Source of the DNA: JADKFD01 sp050250665
GTDB taxonomy: Bacteria > Pseudomonadota > Gammaproteobacteria > Xanthomonadales > SZUA-5
Direction: 5' to 3'
NCBI GenBank assembly: GCA_050250665.1
Contig: JBFWOF010000019.1
Span: 35,927-99,926, forward strand
Length of the DNA: 64,000 nt
The position numbers and the translations under genes are program-made. Positions 51,852 through 59,269 of the stretch are shown here, in pieces. Positions within the stretch are counted from its first letter, which is position 1. Each line of letters begins with the position of its first letter. The notes under the pieces are model-generated. The model was not told the origin of the DNA and ran no database searches. It was given only the letters and a program-made list of their open reading frames with translations.

Positions 51852-53048
51852 TCAGAGCTGGGTCGGCTCCTTCAGGATCGCACCCAGATTCACTGGCCGC
51901 ACGCCGTTCATCACCAGTCCGTAACTGATCCGGTCAAAGGTACGGAAGATCATCACGTGACCGATGAACTCGTCGGGCAGCGTGACCTTCTTGTCGCGCG
52001 GATTGAAGAATTCGCGCACCGTGCCTTTGGGATAGCTGGTCTCATCCTGCACGGTTTCGCCGGGCTGGTAGATCGAATAAACCTCGCCGACCTCGACACC
52101 CTCGCGGGCGCCTGCCGAAATCGCCAGTACGTCGGCCGGACCGGCATGGTCGAAGTCGCCGCTGATGCCGATGACCCGTGCATCTGCAGGCACCGACGCC
52201 GGCGCGTGCGGGTAGAAGTTCATCGGCAGCGGCGACTCTTCCACCGGCAGCAACAGATCGCCACGGCGGATTTCCTTGTCGCCATAGGTCACGTACAAGG
52301 TTGCCGGATCACCCACTCGGGTGACGGTGGCGTTGCCGACTTCCTCAACCTCGTAGCCGAGCACGTCCTCGCCGCGATTGGCGATCCATTCCCGCCAGTT
52401 GCTGCGGTACTGATCGGCCGCCTCCCAGGCGTCGGTCTTCGAGCGGCGCTTGTCCTTCTGCCACAGCCAGCCGTCCGGCACGCTGCGGTAGACCAGAGTC
52501 GGCCGGGCGATGACGTACTGCTGTCCCACTTCCACGCCGTCGTTGAAGCGGCGTCCGTAGACCAGCTGCTGGTCGGTGGCGAGGATGCGGGCTTCTTCGT
52601 TGGCGACGATGTACGGCGCGTTCTCGTAGTCCTCCTGGCTCAGCACCCGGGGGCGTGAGAGGAAGCTGCGAATCGAAGACAGCGGCAGCGGTGGGATGGC
52701 TTCACCATCGTCGCCCTCACGCATGCGTGGGCCGATGTCCGGTGCTGGCTCGCCGGGTGGCGCACCATTGACCATCAGCCGCGGCTGACCGTCGATATAG
52801 ACCAGACTGATCACATCACCCGGATAGATCAGGTGTGGATTGTCGATCTGTGGATTGGCTTGCCAGATCTCCGGCCAGTACCACGGACTCTTCAGAAAGC
52901 GTCCGGAGATGTCCCACAGCGTATCGCCCTTCTTCACGACATAAGTGTCGGGATGATCGGCACGAAGCTCCGGGCCAGCGGCGTAAACCGTAGCGGCGAC
53001 AAGCATTGCGGCAAAAACTGAAAGTGCTTTTTTAAGCATGGCAGCCAT
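51852..53048 (-). CDS. LysM-domain envelope protein
   Basis: A 398-residue exported protein. The signal peptide ALSVFAAMLVAATVYA is followed by a LysM domain (YVVKKGDTLWDISGRFLKSP to NPHLIYPGDVISLVY) that binds peptidoglycan. The remaining 300 residues form the conserved extension found in LysM proteins next to dprA in many gammaproteobacteria, for example ILATDQQLVYGRRFNDGVEV and GVRPVNLGAILKEP. The start is ATG 53048 or, 9 nt in, 53039. A promoter-like BlaI-type dyad lies about 300 bp upstream on the same strand, with no intact gene between. Confidence 0.9.
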   Translation of the reverse strand: MAAMLKKALSVFAAMLVAATVYAAGPELRADHPDTYVVKKGDTLWDISGRFLKSPWYWPEIWQANPQIDNPHLIYPGDVISLVYIDGQPRLMVNGAPPGEPAPDIGPRMREGDDGEAIPPLPLSSIRSFLSRPRVLSQEDYENAPYIVANEEARILATDQQLVYGRRFNDGVEVGQQYVIARPTLVYRSVPDGWLWQKDKRRSKTDAWEAADQYRSNWREWIANRGEDVLGYEVEEVGNATVTRVGDPATLYVTYGDKEIRRGDLLLPVEESPLPMNFYPHAPASVPADARVIGISGDFDHAGPADVLAISAGAREGVEVGEVYSIYQPGETVQDETSYPKGTVREFFNPRDKKVTLPDEFIGHVMIFRTFDRISYGLVMNGVRPVNLGAILKEPTQL

Positions 53049-53343
53049 CTGCCTGATTCCCAAGGGCTTCCTGAGTGTAGCGGAAGATTGTCTTGGTGAA
53101 AATGAGGAGCAGCCCACTAAATCAAAAGAAAGTGGCGCGAACGCATGATTTCGATGCAGGGGATGACCATCGAAGGGGGGTCCATGCGCCGCGCCGGGGG
53201 AAATTGAGCCTTCAGGTGAGCTCGGCGGTGATGGCACGAGCCACTGTCCGCATTCACCTGTCTCCAGGTGATACCTCCAGTTCGTTGCCGCAGTAAGGAC
53301 GGGGAAGAGCATGGAGCCCATCCATCTGCGTTTCGGAGGTCTC

Positions 53344-53372
53344 AACCTACGACTTTCTTCGTAATCAAACAA
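53344..53372 (-). promoter_or_regulatory. Orphan BlaI-type promoter/operator upstream of lysM
   Basis: On the minus strand -35 TTGTTT (53367-53372), 17-bp spacer, -10 TAGGTT (53344-53349). The dyad TTACGA-AGAAAG-TCGTAG (53347-53364) fills the spacer exactly as at the two paralog promoters. No small exported protein gene follows; the next gene is lysM at 53048. The 509-bp gap 53049-53557 has no other recognisable feature. Confidence 0.65.
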
Positions 53373-53557
53373 TCCAGTCCGGATGGGCCCGGGATTAAGA
53401 ATCGACCATGTCCAGAAAGGGGTCACTCGGCAAGGCGATGCTCCGGCCCGGAGCCTGGGATGGCTGTCGCCGGCTCAGGTCCCACGGGCAACGGCCGGAG
53501 TCGGCGCTGGGGTGGTGTCCCGAAATTTCCTTGAACTGTTTCCGCTTTGGGACCCCG

Positions 53558-54100
53558 CTAGCGCAAGGCGGTCAGAGCCATTGATTTGCTGGTGCCGGTT
53601 CCAGGACGGCTCATTCGACGCCAGCGTTCCTGTTCCGCCAGCGTCTGCTGTTCCAGCAGCTTTCGGGTCAGGCAACGTCGGCTCATCAAGGAACTGCCGG
53701 TGCGGCGTTCCAGCCTGCAAACGATGCCGCCCTGGTCCAGCAAGACCATCCGCGATTCGAAATCAAGGACCTGACGTCGCAGGGCCAGCCCGGCCTCGGG
53801 ACTGTCAACCGCCTGCGGGAGCGCCAGTTGCAGTGCCCGGATCTGCGCTCGAATCCAGTCCTGATCGCTTGCATCCAGGCGCTTGTAACGGCCGCCGCGT
53901 AGTCGCCCGTCCACCTGGGCGACATACGCGGCGATGGCCACCATGTCTATCGAATCCTCAGATCTTGACGGCATCGGCACAGCCGACGCCGCTTCCTCGG
54001 CGGTTGCGGACGAGGAGCCTGGATCGGCGCTGGCGGTCGACATCGCAATCCATGCCAGCCACAGGCTGACGATGCAGTTTCGGAGTAGTGCCCTGGCCAT
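53558..54100 (-). CDS. Exported C-X14-C protein, divergent paralog 3
   Basis: A 180-residue exported protein with signal CIVSLWLAWIAMSTASA. It is distantly related to the next two genes: the shared block is GGIVCRLERRTGSSLMSRRC, with Cys128 and Cys143 spaced C-X14-C as in paralogs 1 and 2, preceded by a helical region (YVAQVDGRLRGGRYKRLD against YVEDVDRRFQKGRYDVAD). It has a longer Ser/Ala-rich leader. It starts 28 bp after the paralog 2 stop with no promoter of its own seen, so it is probably co-transcribed. Function unknown. Confidence 0.75.
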   Translation of the reverse strand: MARALLRNCIVSLWLAWIAMSTASADPGSSSATAEEAASAVPMPSRSEDSIDMVAIAAYVAQVDGRLRGGRYKRLDASDQDWIRAQIRALQLALPQAVDSPEAGLALRRQVLDFESRMVLLDQGGIVCRLERRTGSSLMSRRCLTRKLLEQQTLAEQERWRRMSRPGTGTSKSMALTALR

Positions 54101-54128
54101 GCCGGAGATCCTTGATCCGCTGCGAAGC

Positions 54129-54617
54129 TCAACCGTTGGGCGGAATCAGCACCAGGCCCTGGCCCTTTCTCATCTGACGCAGCGACTCCTGTGACTTCGA
54201 GTTGTCCTCAATCTGACGCTTGCGCGAGAAGCAGCGCTGGGTGGCCATGCGGGTACCAACCTTGCGCTCCTGCCGGCAGACGATGCCACCTTCTTCGATG
54301 CCGATGACGCCGGTTTCGAATTCGCTGGCCAGCTCACGCAGTTTCGGAGAGGGATCGCGCGCACTGTCGGCAGCTTCCAGTTCCTGACGCAAGGCAGCGA
54401 TGATCTGGATCATCCATTCCTGATCGCGCTTGCTGGAGACGTCATAGCGCCCCTTCTGAAAGCGTCGATCCACGTTCTCCACATACTGGCGAATCTCGGA
54501 GACCGACATGGACGACTGGACCTTGACGGCCGTGGTGCCGGCGCGCTCGGCCTGAGCCGTGGTTGAAATCGCCAGCGTGGCGGACATGAGGGCAACAAGC
54601 AACAGTTTCTGGTTCAT
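54129..54617 (-). CDS. Exported C-X14-C protein, paralog 2
   Basis: A 162-residue exported protein with a clear signal peptide (LLLVALMSATLAISTTAQA). The mature part begins with a charged helix (IRQYVENVDRRFQKGRYDV) and ends with ASEFETGVIGIEEGGIVCRQ, then ERKVGTRMATQRCFSRKRQ. Cys114 and Cys129 probably form a disulfide. By eye it is roughly two-thirds identical to paralog 1 over its whole length. Its promoter (54650-54678) carries a BlaI-type dyad. I do not recognise an enzyme or toxin fold. Confidence 0.85.
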   Translation of the reverse strand: MNQKLLLVALMSATLAISTTAQAERAGTTAVKVQSSMSVSEIRQYVENVDRRFQKGRYDVSSKRDQEWMIQIIAALRQELEAADSARDPSPKLRELASEFETGVIGIEEGGIVCRQERKVGTRMATQRCFSRKRQIEDNSKSQESLRQMRKGQGLVLIPPNG

Positions 54618-54649
54618 GGCATTTCGCTCCAGGGGAAGTCCCGGATCAG

Positions 54650-54678
54650 AAACTACGATTACCTTCGTAGCTTGTCAA
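54650..54678 (-). promoter_or_regulatory. Paralog 2 promoter with BlaI-type dyad in the spacer
   Basis: -35 TTGACA (54673-54678), 17-bp spacer, -10 TAGTTT (54650-54655). The perfect dyad CTACGA-AGGTAA-TCGTAG lies at 54653-54670, between and touching the boxes. BlaI/MecI operators share inverted TAC/GTA half-sites, so the neighbouring BlaI protein is the expected binder. Confidence 0.85.
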
Positions 54679-54679
54679 C

Positions 54680-54991
54680 GCTGTGGAATTGGCCTTAATG
54701 ACCAAAATGGCGAAATCACGTACGAAAAGCATCGTTGATCGAAGACAGAGGCCGAAGCGATCCGGTCCGCGAAGTGACCGGAGCCTCCGGGAAAAGCGCG
54801 GGCGGCACGGATGAAAAGGAGTTGATCAGGGTGCAGACGCGATCTCGCGTCTGTGGCGGCACGCGAGGGCAGCCACCGCTGGGAGGCAGACTCGGGGTTG
54901 CCTGGATCCACCTTGGCCGAGTAAGGCCCAGACACAGGAGCAGGCTGCTCCACCGGGCACAGCCTGCCTGCGAATCGGGGTGGATGAGGGC
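54680..54991. other. Spacer between paralogs 1 and 2
   Basis: 312 bp with no supported gene. A CAGACGCGATCTCGCGTCTG hairpin (54834-54853) lies downstream of paralog 1 and may end its transcript, but no T-run follows on the minus strand. Confidence 0.4.
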
Positions 54992-55471
54992 TTACTGGCC
55001 CACCGGCACCAGGGGCTGACGATTGAGCTTGCGCAGCTGATCCTGCGACTTGGTGGTGTCATCTTCCAGGCGCTTGCGGGTGAAACAGCGCTGGGTGGAC
55101 ATGCGCGTTCCGGTCTTGCGCTCCTGCCGGCAGACGATGCCGCCTTCTTCGATGCCGATGATGCCGGTTTCGAATTCACTGGCCAGCTCGCGCAGTTTCG
55201 GGCTGGGCTCACGCGACACATCGGCCTTGTCCAGCTCGGTACGCAAGGCCGGGATGATCTGCGCCAACCACTTCTGATCGCGCTTGTCGGCGACGTCATA
55301 GCGACCCTTCTGGAAACGGCGATCCACATCCTCCACATACTCGCGGATTTCGGTCACCGACTTGGAAGTCTCGACCTTGACCGCAGTCGTGGATGCGCGT
55401 TCGGCGTGGGCCGTGGTCGACATTGCCAGTGCGGCAGCAACTAGGGCAACAATCAGCAGCTTCTGGGTCAT
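54992..55471 (-). CDS. Exported C-X14-C protein, paralog 1
   Basis: A 159-residue exported protein. Signal LLIVALVAAALAMSTTAHA; the mature domain has KSVTEIREYVEDVDRRFQKG, then EEGGIVCRQERKTGTRMSTQ and RCFTRKR (Cys114, Cys129). The C-terminal 25 residues are polar (DDTTKSQDQLRKLNRQP). ATG 55471 has GGGAG 8 nt upstream. The promoter (55503-55531) is built like that of paralog 2. It is divergent from blaI with a 141-bp shared region. Function unknown; export, charge and the Cys pair suggest an envelope-associated factor. Confidence 0.85.
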   Translation of the reverse strand: MTQKLLIVALVAAALAMSTTAHAERASTTAVKVETSKSVTEIREYVEDVDRRFQKGRYDVADKRDQKWLAQIIPALRTELDKADVSREPSPKLRELASEFETGIIGIEEGGIVCRQERKTGTRMSTQRCFTRKRLEDDTTKSQDQLRKLNRQPLVPVGQ

Positions 55472-55502
55472 CGGGTTTGCTCCCTGGGTAGGCTTCGCGA
55501 GA

Positions 55503-55531
55503 AAACTACGGCTCGCTTCGTAGTCTGTCAA
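55503..55531 (-). promoter_or_regulatory. Paralog 1 promoter with BlaI-type dyad in the spacer
   Basis: -35 TTGACA (55526-55531), 17-bp spacer, -10 TAGTTT (55503-55508), dyad CTACGA-AGCGAG-CCGTAG (55506-55523). The boxes, spacing and dyad position are identical to those at 54650-54678. Confidence 0.85.
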
Positions 55532-55572
55532 TCCGGAATTGCAGGTGTATTTCCAACGAGTGCAAAAAGTCG

Positions 55573-55590
55573 CTACGATAGTCATCGTGG
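55573..55590 (+). promoter_or_regulatory. BlaI-type dyad before blaI (probable autoregulation)
   Basis: CTACGA-TAGTCA-TCGTGG, 23 bp before the blaI start. TACGAT inside it could be the -10 with TTCCAA (55551-55556) as -35, spacing 17 bp. Weaker dyad than at the paralogs. Confidence 0.6.
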
Positions 55591-55612
55591 AGTGATCACA
55601 AGGACAGCGTCC

Positions 55613-56008
55613 GTGAGCCGAGTTGAATTGCAGAAGCCGACAGAAGCCGAGATCGAGCTGCTCAAGGTCATGTGGGATCGCGGCCCCTGCACCGTGCGCG
55701 ATGTCCACGAAGCGCTGCAGAGCAAGACTCGAAAAACCGCCTACACAACCACCCTGAAACTGCTGCAGGTGATGTATGGCAAGGGCCTGGTGATCCGCGA
55801 TGAGTCGCAACGGGCACACCGTTTTGCGGCGGCCGTGTCCCGCGAAGCGACCGAGCGCGCCTTTGTCGGCGCACTGATTTCCAAGCTCTTCGACGGCTCG
55901 GCCACACGCCTGGTGTTGCAGGCGCTGGGCAACGACGCCCGCGCCAATGACAGCGAACTGGCCGAGATCCGGGAGTTGCTGAAGAACATCGAAAGCGAGC
56001 GTGAGTGA
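55613..56008 (+). CDS. BlaI/MecI family transcriptional repressor
   Basis: A 131-residue winged-helix repressor. PTEAEIELLKVMWDRGPCTV, then VHEALQSKTRKTAYTTTLKLLQVMYGKGLV, is the DNA-binding domain of the BlaI/MecI family; the C-terminal helices (ATERAFVGALISKLFDGSAT) dimerise. In known systems a BlaR1 protease signal leads to its cleavage and derepression. GTG 55613 is chosen (AAGGA 9 nt upstream); an earlier GTG at 55592 overlaps the operator. The stop overlaps the BlaR1-like start by 1 bp. No beta-lactamase or PBP gene is in the window. Confidence 0.93.
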   Translation: MSRVELQKPTEAEIELLKVMWDRGPCTVRDVHEALQSKTRKTAYTTTLKLLQVMYGKGLVIRDESQRAHRFAAAVSREATERAFVGALISKLFDGSATRLVLQALGNDARANDSELAEIRELLKNIESERE

Positions 56009-57717
56009 TGGACGCCCTGTCGGTTGCCATCAATGCCATCGGCTGGACCCTGATTCACTCGCTGTGGCTGGGGGCGCTGGCAGCAGCGGCCTACGCACTG
56101 CCGGCGGCGCGTTTGCGCAATCAGGCGCCACAACTGGCTTATGGCTGGGGTCTGGTGTGTCTGCTGGCGCTGGTGCTGTCCCTGGGTCTGATCTTCGCCA
56201 ATGAATTCGATCGGCTGAGGGACAGCGCCGATGCCCAGGCGATCGCCCGGGCCTATGCGGCGTTGCCGGTGGAATCGGGCGCGGCGAGCAGCATGGACGT
56301 GACGCCGGCACCGTCGAGCATTGCCCGTGGCATCGATCAGATCCTGCCGCTGCTGGTGCTGGCCTGGGCGCTGGCGGTGGCGGTGATCGGGGCCGGACTG
56401 GTGCGCTCGCAGCTGGCGCTGCGGCGGCTGGTGACTGCGGGCGTGGGTCTGCCGGATCTGGCACAGCCGGTGATCGAGCTGGCGCAGCATTTCGGTGTCA
56501 ACCGGCCGATTGCCGTGGTCTCCTCGGCGCTGGCCCGGGCACCCTTCGTGATCGGTCATTTTGCACCCGTCATCGTGCTGCCGCTGACAGTCGCCACCGG
56601 CATGCCGTGGTCACAGTTGCGGCTGATCCTGGCCCATGAAATTGCCCATCTGCGGCGCGCCGACTATCTGATCAACTGGCTGCAGATCGCGCTCGAAGTG
56701 CTGCTGTTCTTCCATCCCGCGGTGCGCTGGCTCAGCGAAGAATTGCGGCGGCTGCGCGAGGCCTGCTGTGACGATATGGTGGTCGCATTCGCCGGTGGCC
56801 GCGGCGATTACACCCGCGCGCTGCTGGCGCTGGAGGAGTCCCGTCACGACGCGCCACTGCTGGCGCCGAGTGCGGTCGCCGGGGGTTTGCTCTGGCGCGT
56901 GCAACGCATTGCCGGCCGCGCGCCCGATCACCGTGGTTCCCTGCAGAAGATCGTGCTGCCTGCCGCCATCGCCAGCTTGCTGGTGCTGATGCTGGCGGGC
57001 GGCGTGCAGATCCGCCCGGGTTCGGGTCCGCGTGATCTGGTGCTGCCGCAGGCTACGCTGCTGATGCCGTCCCTGCTGCAGCGCGAGGCAGCGCCTGTGC
57101 GCTTTGCCTGGGATGTGCAGCTGCCGCCACTCAGCGACGCCGAGTACGCAGCCGAGGTGCAGCCGTCGGTGCCTGCCGTGGTGACTTCGATCCAGACACA
57201 AGCGATGAGCCCCTCGCCGGCGCTGGCACTGCGCTCGGAGGTCCAACCCTTGGTGGTGGCCCGCGTACAGCCGCCAAGCGTGCCGGTCGCGCCGGAAATT
57301 GAGTCGGTGCCGACGGATCCGGTCCAGCCCGTGCATGCGGTGCGACCGATCTACCCCCGCGATCAGCGGCTTGCCGATGGTCCGCTGGCGGTGGAGCTGG
57401 AGTTCAGCCTGGCCGCGGACGGTGCGGTCCGGGACATCCGGGTCGCCAAGGCGCCCAGTGGTTCCGAACCTTTTGTCGCGGCAGCCACCAGCGCGCTGTC
57501 ACAATGGATTTATCCGGCCGATGCGGCCACTGGCGGCGGGCGCCTGCGCCATCGCTTCGAGTTTCGCGACCTGGTCGCCGGTGAAACCCACGGCGAATGC
57601 ACCATGCAGACCGCCAGCCGCTTCTGTCTGGTGGATGCACGCCCGGGTCGCCGTGACCCGCTGCTGCCCGGCGAGCGCTGCAAGCCGACCACCGGCTCGC
57701 GCCTGTGCCGTCGCTGA
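56008..57717 (+). CDS. BlaR1-like M56 membrane metallopeptidase with TonB-C-like domain
   Basis: A 569-residue inner-membrane signalling protease. Hydrophobic helices lie near 10-30, 45-64, 113-133, 223-236 and 318-333. The zinc protease motif HEIAH (about 210) is followed by the conserved REACCDD block, as in BlaR1/MecR1. After the last helix there is no penicillin-binding domain. Instead a Pro-rich linker leads to a TonB C-terminal-like domain (about 440-522; VRPIYPRDQRLADGPLAVEL) and a tail with four Cys (ECTMQTASRFC and ERCKPTTGSRLC). It probably senses an envelope signal and inactivates the coupled BlaI. The ligand is unknown. Confidence 0.9.
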   Translation: MDALSVAINAIGWTLIHSLWLGALAAAAYALPAARLRNQAPQLAYGWGLVCLLALVLSLGLIFANEFDRLRDSADAQAIARAYAALPVESGAASSMDVTPAPSSIARGIDQILPLLVLAWALAVAVIGAGLVRSQLALRRLVTAGVGLPDLAQPVIELAQHFGVNRPIAVVSSALARAPFVIGHFAPVIVLPLTVATGMPWSQLRLILAHEIAHLRRADYLINWLQIALEVLLFFHPAVRWLSEELRRLREACCDDMVVAFAGGRGDYTRALLALEESRHDAPLLAPSAVAGGLLWRVQRIAGRAPDHRGSLQKIVLPAAIASLLVLMLAGGVQIRPGSGPRDLVLPQATLLMPSLLQREAAPVRFAWDVQLPPLSDAEYAAEVQPSVPAVVTSIQTQAMSPSPALALRSEVQPLVVARVQPPSVPVAPEIESVPTDPVQPVHAVRPIYPRDQRLADGPLAVELEFSLAADGAVRDIRVAKAPSGSEPFVAAATSALSQWIYPADAATGGGRLRHRFEFRDLVAGETHGECTMQTASRFCLVDARPGRRDPLLPGERCKPTTGSRLCRR

Positions 57718-57824
57718 ACCGCAGGCTGGATCGAGACTGAGCCGACGCCTTCCGGGGGCTTCCCCGGAGGCGCTCGGCATGGGACGCTATTGAATCCCTC
57801 CGACTTGTCTCCAGATACGCTGGC

Positions 57825-58349
57825 ATGGCCCTATTACCCATACTCGAATATCCCGATGAGCGACTGCGTACCGTCGCCAAGCCGATCGATCACATCGACG
57901 ACGCCCTGCAGCGCCTCATCGACGACATGTTTGAAACCATGTACGAGGCACCAGGCGTGGGCCTGGCGGCCACCCAGATCAATTTCCACCGGCAGCTGAT
58001 CGTCATTGACGTCAGTGAGGACAAGAACGCGCCGCTGGTGCTGATCAACCCGCGCATTGTCGAATCCGAAGGCACCGAGACCTGTCAGGAAGGCTGCCTG
58101 TCGGTACCCGGCATCTTCGCCGACGTGGTCCGCGCCGAACGCGTGGTGGTCGAAGCGCTGGACCGTCACGGCGAGCTGCGCCGCATCGATGCCACCGGTC
58201 TGCTGGCGGTATGCATCCAGCACGAGATGGATCATCTGGCCGGCAAGGTCTTCGTCGATTATCTGTCGCCGCTGAAGCGGCAGCTGGTCAAACGCAAGAT
58301 GGAGAAGCGCCACCGTCAGGGCGCCCCCGCCGCCAGCGCCAGCGCCTGA
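57825..58349 (+). CDS. def: Peptide deformylase
   Basis: A 174-residue metalloenzyme removing the formyl group from nascent proteins. Motifs: GVGLAATQ, EGCLS (metal Cys) and CIQHEMDHLAG (HExxH). Type 1B, normal length. First gene of def-fmt-rsmB-DUF4390-ntrY. A GC-rich hairpin at about 57738-57778 lies between it and the BlaR1-like gene, probably marking the boundary of the units. Confidence 0.97.
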   Translation: MALLPILEYPDERLRTVAKPIDHIDDALQRLIDDMFETMYEAPGVGLAATQINFHRQLIVIDVSEDKNAPLVLINPRIVESEGTETCQEGCLSVPGIFADVVRAERVVVEALDRHGELRRIDATGLLAVCIQHEMDHLAGKVFVDYLSPLKRQLVKRKMEKRHRQGAPAASASA

Positions 58350-59269
58350 TGTCACTGCGCGTGGTCTTTGCCGGTACGCCGGAATTCGCCGTGCCGTGCC
58401 TGGAAGCCGTGCTCGCCAGCGGCGCCGACTGCGTGGCCGTGTACACCCAGCCTGATCGTCCGGCTGGACGCGGTCGCCAGTTGCAGCCGAGCCCGGTGAA
58501 GCAACGGGCTCTGCAGGCCGGTCTGCCGGTGGAACAGCCGCTGACGCTCAAGGATGCGCAGGTGCAGTCGCAGCTGGCGGCCTATGCGCCAGAGCTGATG
58601 ATCGTGGTGGCCTATGGCTTGATCCTGCCGCGCGCGGTGCTGGCGATGCCGCGCCTGGGTTGCTGGAATGTGCACGCCAGCCTGCTGCCACGCTGGCGCG
58701 GCGCGGCGCCGATCCAGCGCGCCATTCTGGCCGGCGATGCCGAAACCGGCGTCGATCTGATGCAGATGGAAGCCGGACTCGATACCGGCCCGGTACTGCT
58801 GCAGCGGCGCACACCGATTGCGGCAGATGACAGCAGCGGACGGCTGCATGATCGCCTGGCCGGGCTCGGTGCCGAGCTGCTGCGTGAAGGCCTGAGCCGG
58901 GTGCTCGCCGGCGAATCCCTGAACGCGCAGCCGCAGTCCGAGGAAGGCGTCTGCTATGCCCACAAGCTGGAGAAGTCCGAAGCGCTGCTGGATTGGCAGC
59001 AGTCGGCGACCGAACTGGACCGCAAGATCCGCGCCTTCTCACCCTGGCCGGTGGCCGAGGCGGTGATCGCTGGCGAGCGTGTGCGCATCCACGCGGCCGA
59101 ACCGGTCGCGGCCAGCGGCACTCCGGGAGAACCGGTGCATGCCAGCCGCAGCCGGCTGGTGATCGCCTGTGGCGAGGGTGCGTTGGCGCTGTTGCGATTG
59201 CAACGCGCTGGCGGGCGGGTCATCGACGCCACCGACTATGTCAATGCGCGCCCCGAACTCAAGCGCTGA
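58349..59269 (+). CDS. fmt: Methionyl-tRNA formyltransferase
   Basis: A 306-residue enzyme formylating initiator Met-tRNA from 10-formyl-THF. Motifs: VVFAGTPEFAVPCLEA, AYGLILPRAVLAMPRLGCWN, VHASLLPRWRGAAPIQRAIL (catalytic N-H-D set; HASLLPRWRGA) and ETGVDLMQMEAGLDTGPVL. The C-terminal OB-fold domain (RAFSPWPVAEA) is present. Its ATG overlaps the def stop by one base (TGATG). Confidence 0.97.
   Translation: MSLRVVFAGTPEFAVPCLEAVLASGADCVAVYTQPDRPAGRGRQLQPSPVKQRALQAGLPVEQPLTLKDAQVQSQLAAYAPELMIVVAYGLILPRAVLAMPRLGCWNVHASLLPRWRGAAPIQRAILAGDAETGVDLMQMEAGLDTGPVLLQRRTPIAADDSSGRLHDRLAGLGAELLREGLSRVLAGESLNAQPQSEEGVCYAHKLEKSEALLDWQQSATELDRKIRAFSPWPVAEAVIAGERVRIHAAEPVAASGTPGEPVHASRSRLVIACGEGALALLRLQRAGGRVIDATDYVNARPELKR

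Noticed and set aside
53093..53557. Small plus-strand genes in the lysM/paralog 3 gap
   Set aside because: Frames lack ribosome sites and family features; the region is better described as regulatory or decayed.
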